A DNA stretch of 64,000 nucleotides from Hyphomicrobiales bacterium (GTDB lineage Bacteria; Pseudomonadota; Alphaproteobacteria; Rhizobiales; Aestuariivirgaceae). The translations under genes were made by a program, and so were the position numbers. A model generated the notes under the pieces. It ran no database searches. It was given only the letters and a program-made list of their open reading frames with translations, and was not told the origin of the DNA. The stretch is from assembly GCA_016710435.1 (NCBI GenBank), contig JADJVV010000001.1, positions 1,572,501-1,636,500 of the forward strand, written 5' to 3'. Shown one piece after another: positions 9,709-18,100 of the stretch; positions within the stretch are counted from its first letter, which is position 1, and each line of letters begins with the position of its first letter.

Positions 9709-10047
9709 CTATTCGGTCAGACCGGCGGTCGGACACGCATCGGGCGCTGCGCCCTGAAAGGGAGCGACCTTAATTTGCGCTTCCCGCTCACGCGTCCGGG
9801 CGATGTCGTAACTATTCTGCATACGCATCAGGGTATCCATCGATACGCCGAATGCCTTTTCCAGACGGAGCGCCATTTCCGGTGACAGATGCGCTCGCTC
9901 ATTGAGAACCGCTGACAGCGCCGCGCGCGTAACCCCAAGCGCCTGAGCCGCGTTGGTGACGGAAAGCCCCAAAGGCTCGATGACTTCGCTCTTCACGAAA
10001 CCGCCTGGATGCGCGGGGTTTCTAAGCCTTATGCCGCCCATCGCCAT
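9709..10047 (-). CDS. higA: HigA-family addiction module antitoxin
   Basis: A 112-aa protein with the HigA pattern: NPAHPGGFVKSEVIEPLGLS, then an XRE/Cro helix-turn-helix (NAAQALGVTRAALSAVLNERAHLSPEMALRLEKAFG, about residues 31-65), ending in the typical MDTLMRMQNSYDIA. HigA antitoxins neutralise the HigB mRNase by binding it and repress the operon through the HTH. The gene overlaps the end of the toxin gene by 26 nt, in the toxin-first order usual for higBA. The next gene in the same direction starts only 44 nt downstream, so a HigA-repressed promoter could also drive the defence genes. The first 20 and last 20 residues are less conserved. Confidence 0.9.
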   Translation of the reverse strand: MAMGGIRLRNPAHPGGFVKSEVIEPLGLSVTNAAQALGVTRAALSAVLNERAHLSPEMALRLEKAFGVSMDTLMRMQNSYDIARTREREAQIKVAPFQGAAPDACPTAGLTE

Positions 10048-10351
10048 CGTCGCCGCCTCCGTACCGGCCGTCTAACCAATCGAGATCGAGGATCTCGGCT
10101 TGTCCCTTATCGACCCGAAATATGAGACGACAGCCCTCCGCTACCGGAATGCTTAGCCTCTCCAAGGCGCCCTCTGCCCGCGAGAGCGTGTTCCAACCTG
10201 GAACCGTCCGGACCTCATCTTCCCCGTCCATGTCCTGTAGAAAGGACACGATCCGACGCACTCTCGTTGCGGCGGCGGCGGCGAGACCGGCTGCATCATC
10301 GTCGGAGATGAACTTGCGCAGCCCGTCGTGGGCTACGTTTCTGATCTGCAT
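10022..10351 (-). CDS. higB: HigB-like RelE/ParE-superfamily toxin
   Basis: A 109-aa protein placed first in a toxin-antitoxin pair. HGLRKFISDDDAAGL at the N-terminus, a helix with RVRRIVSFLQDMD, and the final strands CRLIFRVDKGQAEILDLDWLD match the HigB/RelE fold. HigB toxins cleave mRNA on the ribosome. Compared with the usual 92 residues, the C-terminus carries an extra Gly/Asp-rich tail (RYGGGDDGDGRHKA) that overlaps the start of higA. The region upstream (10352-10508) separates it from the tRNA-Arg and must hold the promoter; no clear operator was picked out there apart from the palindrome GTGAAC-TGC-GTTCAC at 10476-10490. Confidence 0.85.
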   Translation of the reverse strand: MQIRNVAHDGLRKFISDDDAAGLAAAAATRVRRIVSFLQDMDGEDEVRTVPGWNTLSRAEGALERLSIPVAEGCRLIFRVDKGQAEILDLDWLDGRYGGGDDGDGRHKA

Positions 10352-10475
10352 GGCTGAAGCTAGCCAAGGCTGCGAATAGCGTCAAGCGACACTATACGAC
10401 TATTGCAGTGAAATTCGTCACATCGGTCCGCGTGCCGTGGTTCGAGAACTGCATTTTGCGGGCTATGGAATGGGA

Positions 10476-10490
10476 GTGAACTGCGTTCAC
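10476..10490. repeat. Perfect palindrome next to tRNA-Arg
   Basis: GTGAAC, spacer TGC, GTTCAC. It lies 19 nt beyond the 3' end of the tRNA-Arg gene and about 125 bp upstream of higB. It could be an operator for HigA or an integrase arm site; neither is shown. Confidence 0.4.
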
Positions 10491-10491
10491 A

Positions 10492-10513
10492 CGCCAACCT
10501 TTTGAGGTTGGCG
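10492..10513 (-). repeat. Hairpin spanning the tRNA-Arg 3' end
   Basis: CGCCAACC and GGTTGGCG form perfect 8-bp arms around a 6-nt loop (TTTTGA on the plus strand). The right arm includes the encoded CCA and the discriminator base of the tRNA. There is no T run after it in the direction of tRNA transcription, so it is not a standard terminator. It may mark the edge of an attachment site. Confidence 0.5.
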
Positions 10514-10585
10514 CACCCGACACGATTCGAACGTGTGGCCTCCACCTTCGGAGGGTGGCGCTCTATCCAGCTGAGCTACGGGTGC
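10509..10585 (-). tRNA. tRNA-Arg (anticodon CCG)
   Basis: On the minus strand this is a complete 77-nt cloverleaf with encoded CCA. The acceptor stem is GCACCCG/CGGGTGC, the D arm is GCTC-AGCTGGATA-GAGC, the anticodon stem CCACC/GGTGG encloses CTCCGAA (anticodon CCG, codon CGG), and the T arm is ACACG-TTCGAAT-CGTGT. The discriminator base is G. It sits at the border between the defence genes and the core genome, with its 3' end pointing into the defence genes, as for an island integrated at a tRNA. A truncated relative lies at 10844-10888. Confidence 0.95.
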
Positions 10586-10708
10586 ATCTTGGGACTCGAT
10601 AGTGCCTGAGCCTGAACGGGGTCAACCTCAAACACGAAACTCTTAAGGTCGACTCGACTGACAATAGGGACACGGCTTTCGCCCTACCTTTTGGCCGCCG
10701 ATCGCTCG

Positions 10709-10810
10709 CTACAACCTCCTTTCAGTTTGCTTCCGCAGTGCTTCCGCAGCTACGGAGTAGAGAAACTCATATTTTGAAGCGTAATCAAGATATTGATTTT
10801 GCTTCGCTTT
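10709..10810 (-). pseudogene. C-terminal remnant of a protein-coding gene in the tRNA scar
   Basis: Between the two tRNA-Arg copies the minus strand reads 33 sense codons with no start codon, ending QTERRL and a TAG at 10709-10711; the frame is closed upstream by TGA at 10811-10813. The residues (KAKQNQYLDYASKYEFLYS, then VAAEALRKQTERRL) look protein-like and have codons unlike the GC-rich neighbours. A gene tail beside a split tRNA would fit the relic of an integrase or other island gene, but the piece is too short to name. Confidence 0.3.
10728..10749. repeat. Tandem 11-bp direct repeat
   Basis: TGCTTCCGCAG occurs twice back to back, at 10728-10738 and 10739-10749, inside the scar between the two tRNA-Arg copies. 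Short direct repeats near tRNA attachment sites can be integrase arm sites. It is also part of the remnant reading frame, so it may be chance. Confidence 0.5.
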
Positions 10811-10843
10811 TCAAACTCATTGCCCAGCAGGCTTGACTTACCT

Positions 10844-10888
10844 CAGCCTTCGGAGGGCAGCGCTCTGATCCAGCTGAGCTACGGGTGC
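10844..10888 (-). pseudogene. Truncated tRNA-Arg(CCG), 5' half only
   Basis: Reading the minus strand from 10888, the sequence matches a tRNA-Arg through the acceptor 5' strand (GCACCCG), the D arm, the anticodon loop CTCCGAA and the start of the variable loop (AGG). It then leaves tRNA sequence, and the T arm and acceptor 3' strand are missing. It differs from the intact copy by one extra base in the D loop (GGATCAGAGC versus GGATAGAGC) and by other anticodon-stem pairs (CTGCC versus CCACC). It is therefore not a simple duplication of the intact gene. It fits the original host tRNA split by an integration event, with the intact gene brought in or rebuilt on the island side. Confidence 0.75.
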
Positions 10889-11091
10889 GTGTGCGCGGTG
10901 TGGTGCGGGCTGGTCTATAGCGGAGGGCGGGGGCGGCGGCAATGGTGGGTGTGGTGCCGCTTTAACCCTTTGCAAACCATCTTTTCATCGCGCCTTCCCG
11001 GCGCGGTCCAAATCTTGAGGACAGGGTCCCAGTCTTGCGTCTCCCAACCCTGCGGCATGCCCTCGTGCCAGTCTGGAACAGGATCTGAAAG
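10889..11091. other. Intergenic stretch before the acyltransferase gene
   Basis: About 200 bp without a gene I can support. It marks the return to GC-rich core sequence after the tRNA fragment. A weak ribosome site (AGGATCTGAAAG) precedes the ATG at 11092. No clear promoter or terminator was seen. Confidence 0.5.
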
Positions 11092-12180
11092 ATGGCTGAC
11101 GGTTCTGACACGCGCCTGCGCGTGGATTGGGTGGATTTCGCCAAGGGCATCTGCATTGTCCTCGTGGTGCTGATGCATTCGACGCTCGGCGTCGAGAAGG
11201 CCATGGGCGAGGCGGGGGCACTCAACACCTTCATCCACTGGGCTCAGCCCTTCCGCATGCCGGACTTCTTCCTGATCTCCGGCCTCTTCCTGGCGCGCCG
11301 CATCGATGCGCCCTGGCGCGGCTTCCTCGACAAGAAGGTCGTGCACTTCCTATATTTCTATTTTCTCTGGATGACGCTCCAGCTTCTCTTCAAGGGACCG
11401 GGCATCATCGAGGCGCGCGGGCCCGCCGGCCTTGCGTCGGAATTTGCCCTGGCCTTCCTCGAACCCTTCGGCACGCTGTGGTTCATCTACCTGCTGCCGG
11501 TCTTCTTCCTGGTGACGCGCCTGCTGCGGCCTGTGCCGCCACTGCTGGTCTTTGCTGTTGCCGCCGCCCTGGAGATCGCCCCCATCCACACGGGATGGAT
11601 CATGATCGACGAGTTTGCCGCGCGCTTCGTCTATTTCTATGCGGGCTACTGGCTGGCCGCGCACGTCTTCCGCTTTGCCTCCGCCATGGCGTCGCTGTCG
11701 ACCCCGGCCCTTCTCTCCGCGCTCTTTGTCTGGGGCTACGCCCACACGCTGGCCTTCCAGCAGGGCTACGTGAGCGGTGCGGGATGGGGCATCGTCGCGG
11801 GCTTCATCGGGGTCGGCGCCGTGATCTCCGCGGGCGTGCTGTTGGCCCGCTTCCGCGCCGGCCATGTGCTCCGCTACCTGGGCGAGAATTCGATCGTGGT
11901 CTATCTCTCCTTCTTCCTGTTCATGGCCGCAAGCCGCACGCTGGCCCTGAAGTTCTTTACCCATTGGGGACCGGATGCCATCTCGCTCGCCAGCACCGCG
12001 GCAGGCGTGATCGGTCCCGTGGTGCTGTTCCATCTCACCCGCAATACCAGCTTGCGCTTCCTGTTCCGCAGGCCCCGCTGGGCGCGGCTTGCTGACAGTC
12101 CCAAGCTGGAAACGGCGGGCAAGGTCTGGCACAGTGCGGGGCATGAACAACACGCCAAGCACACCGGCGCAGGGCCTTAA
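11092..12180 (+). CDS. Acyltransferase family 3 membrane protein
   Basis: A 362-aa multi-pass inner-membrane protein. The N-terminus has the family signature WVDFAKGICIVLVVLMHST, with the catalytic-type His in helix 1, followed by PFRMPDFFLISGLFL and about ten hydrophobic segments; the C-terminal tail is short and basic. Family 3 acyltransferases (OpgC, NodX, OafA type) move acetyl or succinyl groups onto periplasmic glucans, O-antigen or exopolysaccharide. No sugar genes stand nearby, so the acceptor is unknown. The 3' end overlaps the proposed polA start by 38 nt, so the two may be co-transcribed. Confidence 0.85.
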   Translation: MADGSDTRLRVDWVDFAKGICIVLVVLMHSTLGVEKAMGEAGALNTFIHWAQPFRMPDFFLISGLFLARRIDAPWRGFLDKKVVHFLYFYFLWMTLQLLFKGPGIIEARGPAGLASEFALAFLEPFGTLWFIYLLPVFFLVTRLLRPVPPLLVFAVAAALEIAPIHTGWIMIDEFAARFVYFYAGYWLAAHVFRFASAMASLSTPALLSALFVWGYAHTLAFQQGYVSGAGWGIVAGFIGVGAVISAGVLLARFRAGHVLRYLGENSIVVYLSFFLFMAASRTLALKFFTHWGPDAISLASTAAGVIGPVVLFHLTRNTSLRFLFRRPRWARLADSPKLETAGKVWHSAGHEQHAKHTGAGP

Positions 12181-15103
12181 GCCCGGCGACCACCTCTATC
12201 TGATCGATGGATCAGGCTACATCTTCCGCGCCTATCATGCCCTTCCGCCGCTGACCCGCAAGAGCGACGGCCTGCCCGTGGGTGCGGTGCAGGGCTTCTG
12301 CAACATGCTGTGGAAGCTGCTCAAGGAAACCAACAACGGCCACAAGCCCACCCACCTCGCGGTGATCTTCGACAAGTCGTCGAAGACATTCCGCAACGAC
12401 ATCTATTCCGAATACAAGGCCCACCGGCCCGAACCGCCGGCCGACCTGCGGCCGCAGTTCTCGCTCATCAAGCAGGCAACGCGCGCCTTCAACGTCCCCG
12501 CCGTGGAGCAGGACAACTACGAGGCCGACGATCTCATCGCCACCTATGCCCGTCAGGCGGCGGAGGCAGGCGCCACCTGCCGCATCGTCTCGTCGGACAA
12601 GGACCTGATGCAGCTGGTGAAACCAGGCATCTCGTTGTTCGATACCATGAAGGACAAGGAGATCGGCGAGGCGCAGGTGCTGGAGAAATTCGGCGTGACC
12701 CCAGACAAGGTGGTGGACGTGCAGGCCCTTGCCGGTGACAGCGTGGACAATGTGCCGGGCGTGCCGGGGATCGGCCTCAAGACCGGTGCGGAACTCATCA
12801 ACACCTATGGTTCGCTGGAAGCCCTGCTGGAACGTGCCGCCGAGATCAAGCAGAACAAGCGCCGCGAGAACCTCATTCAATACGCTGAACAGGCAAGACT
12901 CTCCAAACGCCTGGTGATGTTGGACGATCGCGTGCCGGTGGAGGAGCAGGTGGGCGGCTTTGCTGTCGATGTGCCCAAGGCCTCGCAGCTCATCGGCTTC
13001 TTGAAGACGCTGGAATTCTCCACCTTCACGCGCAAGGTCGCGGGCGAATTGCAGGCCGACATGGCGGCCATCGAACCCGTGCCCGTGGAGATCAATTTCT
13101 GGCCGCCGGAAGGTGGCCTGCCTGTGACGCCCGTGCCCGTGGCAAAGCCGGCGCCTTCAATGGAGACACCGCTGCTGGCGCCGTCTGCACTGCCGCAACA
13201 ACCGGCGGATACTCTGGCCGAAGATGACCTGGAACTTTACCTGCGCGCCATTCCCGTCGATCACGCCGGATATGAAACGGTGACGACGGCGGGGGCCTTG
13301 CGGGCATGGGTTGCCGCCGCCGATGCGCAGGGCTTCGTCTCCTTCGACAGCGAGACGGATTCCCTCGATGCCATGCGCGCCGGCATTGCCGGGCTGTCGC
13401 TGGCGCTGGCGCCGGGAAAGGCCTGCTATGTGCCCCTCAACCACAAGAGCCTGGGCGAGGGCCTGTTCGGCGGGGAACGCCTGGCGGGCCAATTGGGCGA
13501 GGAGGAAGCGCTCGCCATCGTGAAGCCTATGCTGGAAGCGCCGCACATTCTCAAGATCGGCCAGAACCTCAAGTTCGACATGCTGGTGCTGAAGCAGCGC
13601 GGCATTGCGATTGCGCCCTTCGACGACACGATGCTCATGTCCTACGCCTTTGAATCGGGCGACGTGGGACATGGCATGGATGAACTGTCGGACCGCCATC
13701 TCGGCCACAAGCCCATCACCTACAAGGCGGTCACCGGTTCGGGCCGCAGTGCCGTCACCTTCGACCGCGTGCCAATCGATCGCGCCTGCCACTATGCCGC
13801 CGAGGATGCCGACATCACGCTCCGCCTGTGGATGCTGTTCCGGCAGAAGCTGCTGCGGGCCCGCAAGATGACGGTGTACGAAACGCTGGAACGCCCACTC
13901 GTGCCGGTGCTGCTCGCCATGGAGAATGAAGGCGTGGTGGTGGACCGCAATGTGCTGCAACGGCTCTCCTCCGAATTTGCAGCAAGTCAGGGCCGCATCG
14001 AGACAGACATTCAGGCGCTGGCCGGAGGGGCGTTCAACATCGGCTCGCCCAAGCAGTTGGGAGATATCCTTTTCGGCCGCATGGGCCTGACCGGCGGACG
14101 AAAGACGGCGACGGGCGCATGGAGCACCGATAGCGATGTGCTGGAAGATCTCGCCGCGCAGGGTGTTGACCTGGCACGCCGGGTCCTCGACTGGCGGCAG
14201 TTGTCCAAGCTCCGCTCCACCTATACGGAAGCGCTGCCCAACTTCATCAATCCGCGCACCAATCGCGTACACACCTGCTACGCCATGGCGTCGACATCGA
14301 CGGGGCGGTTGTCCTCGTCGGATCCGAACCTGCAGAACATTCCCGTTCGCACCGACGAGGGCCGCCGCATTCGCACCGCCTTCGTGGCCAAGCTCGGCCA
14401 CCGCCTTGTGAGCGCCGATTATTCGCAGATCGAGTTGCGCGTGCTCGCCCATGTGGCCGATATTCCGCAATTGAAGAAGGCCTTCGCCGATGGCCTCGAC
14501 ATTCATGCCATGACGGCGAGCGAGATGTTCAACGTGCCCCTTGCCGGCATGGACCCGGCGGTGCGCCGCCGCGCCAAGGCCATCAACTTCGGCATCATCT
14601 ATGGCATCTCGGCCTTCGGCCTTGCCAACCAGCTTGGCATCAGCCGCGAGGAGGCGGGCGAATACATCCGCACCTACTTCAAGCGTTTCCCCGGGATCCG
14701 CGCCTACATGGACGCCACCAAGCAGGCCGCCCATGACCAGGGCTTTGTGGAAACGGTCTTCGGCCGGCGCATGCATTTCCCGCGCATCAAGTCTCCCAAC
14801 GCGTCCGAGCGGGCCTTCCTCGAGCGCGCCTCCATCAACGCGCCCATCCAGGGGTCCGCGGCCGACATCATCCGCCGTGCCATGATCCGAATGATGCCGG
14901 CCTTGGCCGGGGCGGGCCTCAAGGCGCGCATGCTCCTGCAGGTGCACGACGAACTGATCTTCGAGGTTCCCTCGACGGAGGTGGATGCCACGCTCCCGCT
15001 GGTGCGCAAGGTGATGGAGGGCGCGGCGGAACCGGCGGTCAAACTCTCCGTGCCCCTCCAGGTGGACGCCCGGGCCGCTTCAAACTGGGATGAAGCGCAC
15101 TGA
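12143..15103 (+). CDS. polA: DNA polymerase I
   Basis: About 986 aa with all three PolA domains. The N-terminal 5'-3' flap nuclease has YLIDGSGYIFRAYHALPPL and EADDLIATYAR. The 3'-5' proofreading domain keeps its acidic residues (FDSETD near 402, IGQNLKFDML, YAAEDADITLRLW). The polymerase domain has motif A DYSQIELRVLAH near 759, the finger helix RRRAKAINFGIIYG, and motif C VHDELIFE near 934. It fills gaps in replication and excision repair. The proofreading site looks intact, unlike in Thermus or Bacillus PolA. The start MNNTPSTPAQG at 12143 is chosen because the nuclease domain begins about 18 residues later; an earlier ATG lies deeper in the acyltransferase gene. Confidence 0.97.
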   Translation: MNNTPSTPAQGLKPGDHLYLIDGSGYIFRAYHALPPLTRKSDGLPVGAVQGFCNMLWKLLKETNNGHKPTHLAVIFDKSSKTFRNDIYSEYKAHRPEPPADLRPQFSLIKQATRAFNVPAVEQDNYEADDLIATYARQAAEAGATCRIVSSDKDLMQLVKPGISLFDTMKDKEIGEAQVLEKFGVTPDKVVDVQALAGDSVDNVPGVPGIGLKTGAELINTYGSLEALLERAAEIKQNKRRENLIQYAEQARLSKRLVMLDDRVPVEEQVGGFAVDVPKASQLIGFLKTLEFSTFTRKVAGELQADMAAIEPVPVEINFWPPEGGLPVTPVPVAKPAPSMETPLLAPSALPQQPADTLAEDDLELYLRAIPVDHAGYETVTTAGALRAWVAAADAQGFVSFDSETDSLDAMRAGIAGLSLALAPGKACYVPLNHKSLGEGLFGGERLAGQLGEEEALAIVKPMLEAPHILKIGQNLKFDMLVLKQRGIAIAPFDDTMLMSYAFESGDVGHGMDELSDRHLGHKPITYKAVTGSGRSAVTFDRVPIDRACHYAAEDADITLRLWMLFRQKLLRARKMTVYETLERPLVPVLLAMENEGVVVDRNVLQRLSSEFAASQGRIETDIQALAGGAFNIGSPKQLGDILFGRMGLTGGRKTATGAWSTDSDVLEDLAAQGVDLARRVLDWRQLSKLRSTYTEALPNFINPRTNRVHTCYAMASTSTGRLSSSDPNLQNIPVRTDEGRRIRTAFVAKLGHRLVSADYSQIELRVLAHVADIPQLKKAFADGLDIHAMTASEMFNVPLAGMDPAVRRRAKAINFGIIYGISAFGLANQLGISREEAGEYIRTYFKRFPGIRAYMDATKQAAHDQGFVETVFGRRMHFPRIKSPNASERAFLERASINAPIQGSAADIIRRAMIRMMPALAGAGLKARMLLQVHDELIFEVPSTEVDATLPLVRKVMEGAAEPAVKLSVPLQVDARAASNWDEAH

Positions 15104-18100
15104 TGAGATAACACCAGAATTTGATGTTCGATAACATTAACTGATGATGTGATTGCATCTTTACATCAATCATTTTTTCCCGCAGAAAGGCGTCTCACGT
15201 CACCGGGAGAAGATGCCATGAACGCCTTGAACGAGCCCGTCATCCGCGCCGAACTGGCCAAGATCGGCCTGCGCTGGGCCAACTGCATCTCGTGGAATGC
15301 CGGGGTCGCCGAATTGTACCAGCAGGCACTGGAGCGGGGCGAAGCCCGTGTTGCCGATGGTGGGGCGCTTTCCGTCATGACCGGGGCCCACACCGGCCGC
15401 AGCCCCAGGGACAAGTACATCGTTCGCAACGCCGCTTCCGCCGACAGCGTGTGGTGGGACAACACCGCAAGCCTCACCCAGTCCCAGTTCGACCAGATCA
15501 AGTCCGACATGCTGGCCCATGCCCGGCTCAAGTCGCTGTTCGTCCAGGACCTCAACGCCGGTGCCGATCCCGCCCATCGCCTGGAGACGCGCGTCATCAC
15601 CGAATTCGCCTGGCAGGCGCTGTTCATCCGCAACCTGCTGATCGTGCCGGAAGCGGATTTTGCCGGTGCCCCCGGCCTCACAATCCTCTGCCTGCCGAGC
15701 TTCAAGGCCGACCCCACCCGCCACGGCACGCGCAGCGACGTGGTCGTCGCCCTCGACCTTGCCCAGCGCCTCGTCCTGATCGGCGGCACGCACTATGCGG
15801 GCGAGATCAAGAAGTCCGTCTTCACGGTCATGAACCACATCCTGCCCGAGCGCGGCGTACTGCCCATGCACTGCTCCGCCAACATCGGCACGCTGGGCGA
15901 TACGGCGGTCTTCTTCGGCCTCTCCGGCACTGGCAAGACGACGCTCTCCACCGATCCCGAACGCGCCCTCATCGGCGATGACGAGCACGGCTGGTCGGAG
16001 AGGGGCGTCTTCAACATCGAAGGCGGCTGCTACGCCAAGGCGATCAATCTGTCGGCTGCCGCTGAGCCGCAAATCTACGCCGCCGCCCACCGCTTCGGCA
16101 GCGTGCTTGAAAACGTCACCGTCGACGAAGACCACAAGCCGCACTTCGGCGACAATGGCATCACCGAGAACACCCGCGTCGCCTACGACATGTCGGCCAT
16201 TCCGGGCGCGCGTGAGGATGGTCTGGGCACCATCCCCAGGACGATTATCATGCTGACGGCGGATGCCTTCGGCGTGCTGCCGCCGGTGGCCAGGCTCACG
16301 CCCGACCAGGCCATGGAACACTTCATGGCGGGCTACACCGCCAAGGTGGCTGGCACCGAACGTGGCGTGAAGGAACCGCAAGCCACCTTCTCCGCCTGCT
16401 TCGGCGCACCCTTCCTCACGCGCCATCCGGCCGCCTATGGCGCAATGCTGAAGGACCTTATCGCCCGTCACAAGGTCGCCTGCTATCTCGTCAACACTGG
16501 CTGGACCGGCGGTGCCTACGGCACGGGCAAGCGTATCCCGATCGATGTGACCCGCAATATCGTGCGCGCCGCCCTCTCCGGCGCACTTGCAGAGACGGCA
16601 ACCCGCACCGACCCGCACTTCGGTCTCGCGGTTCCCGTCCGTCTCGCAGGCGTTCCAGACACGGTGCTGGACCCTGCCAAGGGCTGGGCCGACGCGGCCG
16701 CCTATGACGCCGCGGCGCGAAAGCTCGTGGCCATGTTCGCCGACAATGCCAAGCGCTTCGCCGCACAACCGGAAGCACCCCGCCACGCCGCTGAGTGATC
16801 CGACTTACCTGTTGCGCCCCACCCTGTTTTCGCGTCTCATCGCCTCGCCTTGGGATGCAGAACGGGCGTGCGGGCCCCAACAGGGAGGACAGGATGCCAC
16901 TCCTCTTGGCCGTGAGCAGGGCCATCGACCGGCTTTCCCGCTGGCTCGGAATCATCGCCAACTGGATGGTGCTTCTCGCCGCCCTCGTCTGCGCGGCGGA
17001 CGCGATTCTGCGCTACAGCGTGAACGGATTGCTGCGCCTTTCCGGCGGCGGCAACGGCGGCCTCGGCCTCTGGCTGTTCGATCTCTACCGCGGCAATTCC
17101 AATTCGCTGCGCGACCTGCAACTGATCCTCTTTGCCGGCATGGTGATGCTGGGCGCCTCCTGGACGCTAAAGCTCAACGAGCATGTGCGCGTCGATCTTG
17201 TATACACATCGGTCAGCGACAGGGCGCGCGTGTGGATCGATCTGATCGGCACACTCCTCTTCCTCGCCCCCTTCTGCATCCTCATGGTCTATTTCAGCTG
17301 GGCCTGGTTCGTGGAGGCCTGGGTATCGAACGAAATGTCCCAGAATGCAGGTGGAATGCCGCGCTGGCCGCTGAAGCTGTTCATTCCCCTGGGCTTCAGC
17401 CTCATCCTGCTGCAGGGGCTGTCGGAACTGATCAAATGCGTGCATTCCCTGCTCACCGGTGAACGCCGCGAACACGCCTACGAGAAGCCCGTGCAATGAT
17501 GGCGTTCGTTGCGCACAACATGGCGCCGCTGATGTTCGCGGGGCTGATCCTCTTCATGCTCTATGGCTACCCCGCCGCCTTTTCGCTGGCGGCGGTGGGA
17601 TTGTTCTTCGGCTTTCTTGGTGTTGAACTGGGCCTCATCGCACCAGACTTTCTCGGCAACATCATCTTCCAGATCGAAGGCGTGCTGCGCAACGACCTGC
17701 TGCTCGCCATACCCTTCTTCACCCTGATGGGTGCGATCCTGGAACGGAGCGGATTGGCCGAAGACCTGCTCGATGGTTTCGGACAATTGTTCGGCGGCGT
17801 GCGCGGCGGCTTGTCCTATGCGGTGATCCTGGTGGGCGCCGTGCTCGGTGCCATCACGGGCACGGTCGCGGCCTCCGTGATTGCCATGGGATTGATCTCG
17901 CTCCCGGTCATGATGCGCTACGGCTACAACATCCGTCACGCCACGGGCGTGATCGCGGCATCGGGGACCATCACGCAACTCATTCCGCCCTCGCTCGTGC
18001 TGGTCGTGCTCGCGGACCAGATGGGGGTGGACGTGGGCGAGATGTACAAGGGCGCCATGGGCCCCAGCGTGGTCCAGGTGCTGCTTTTCATGGCCTTCGT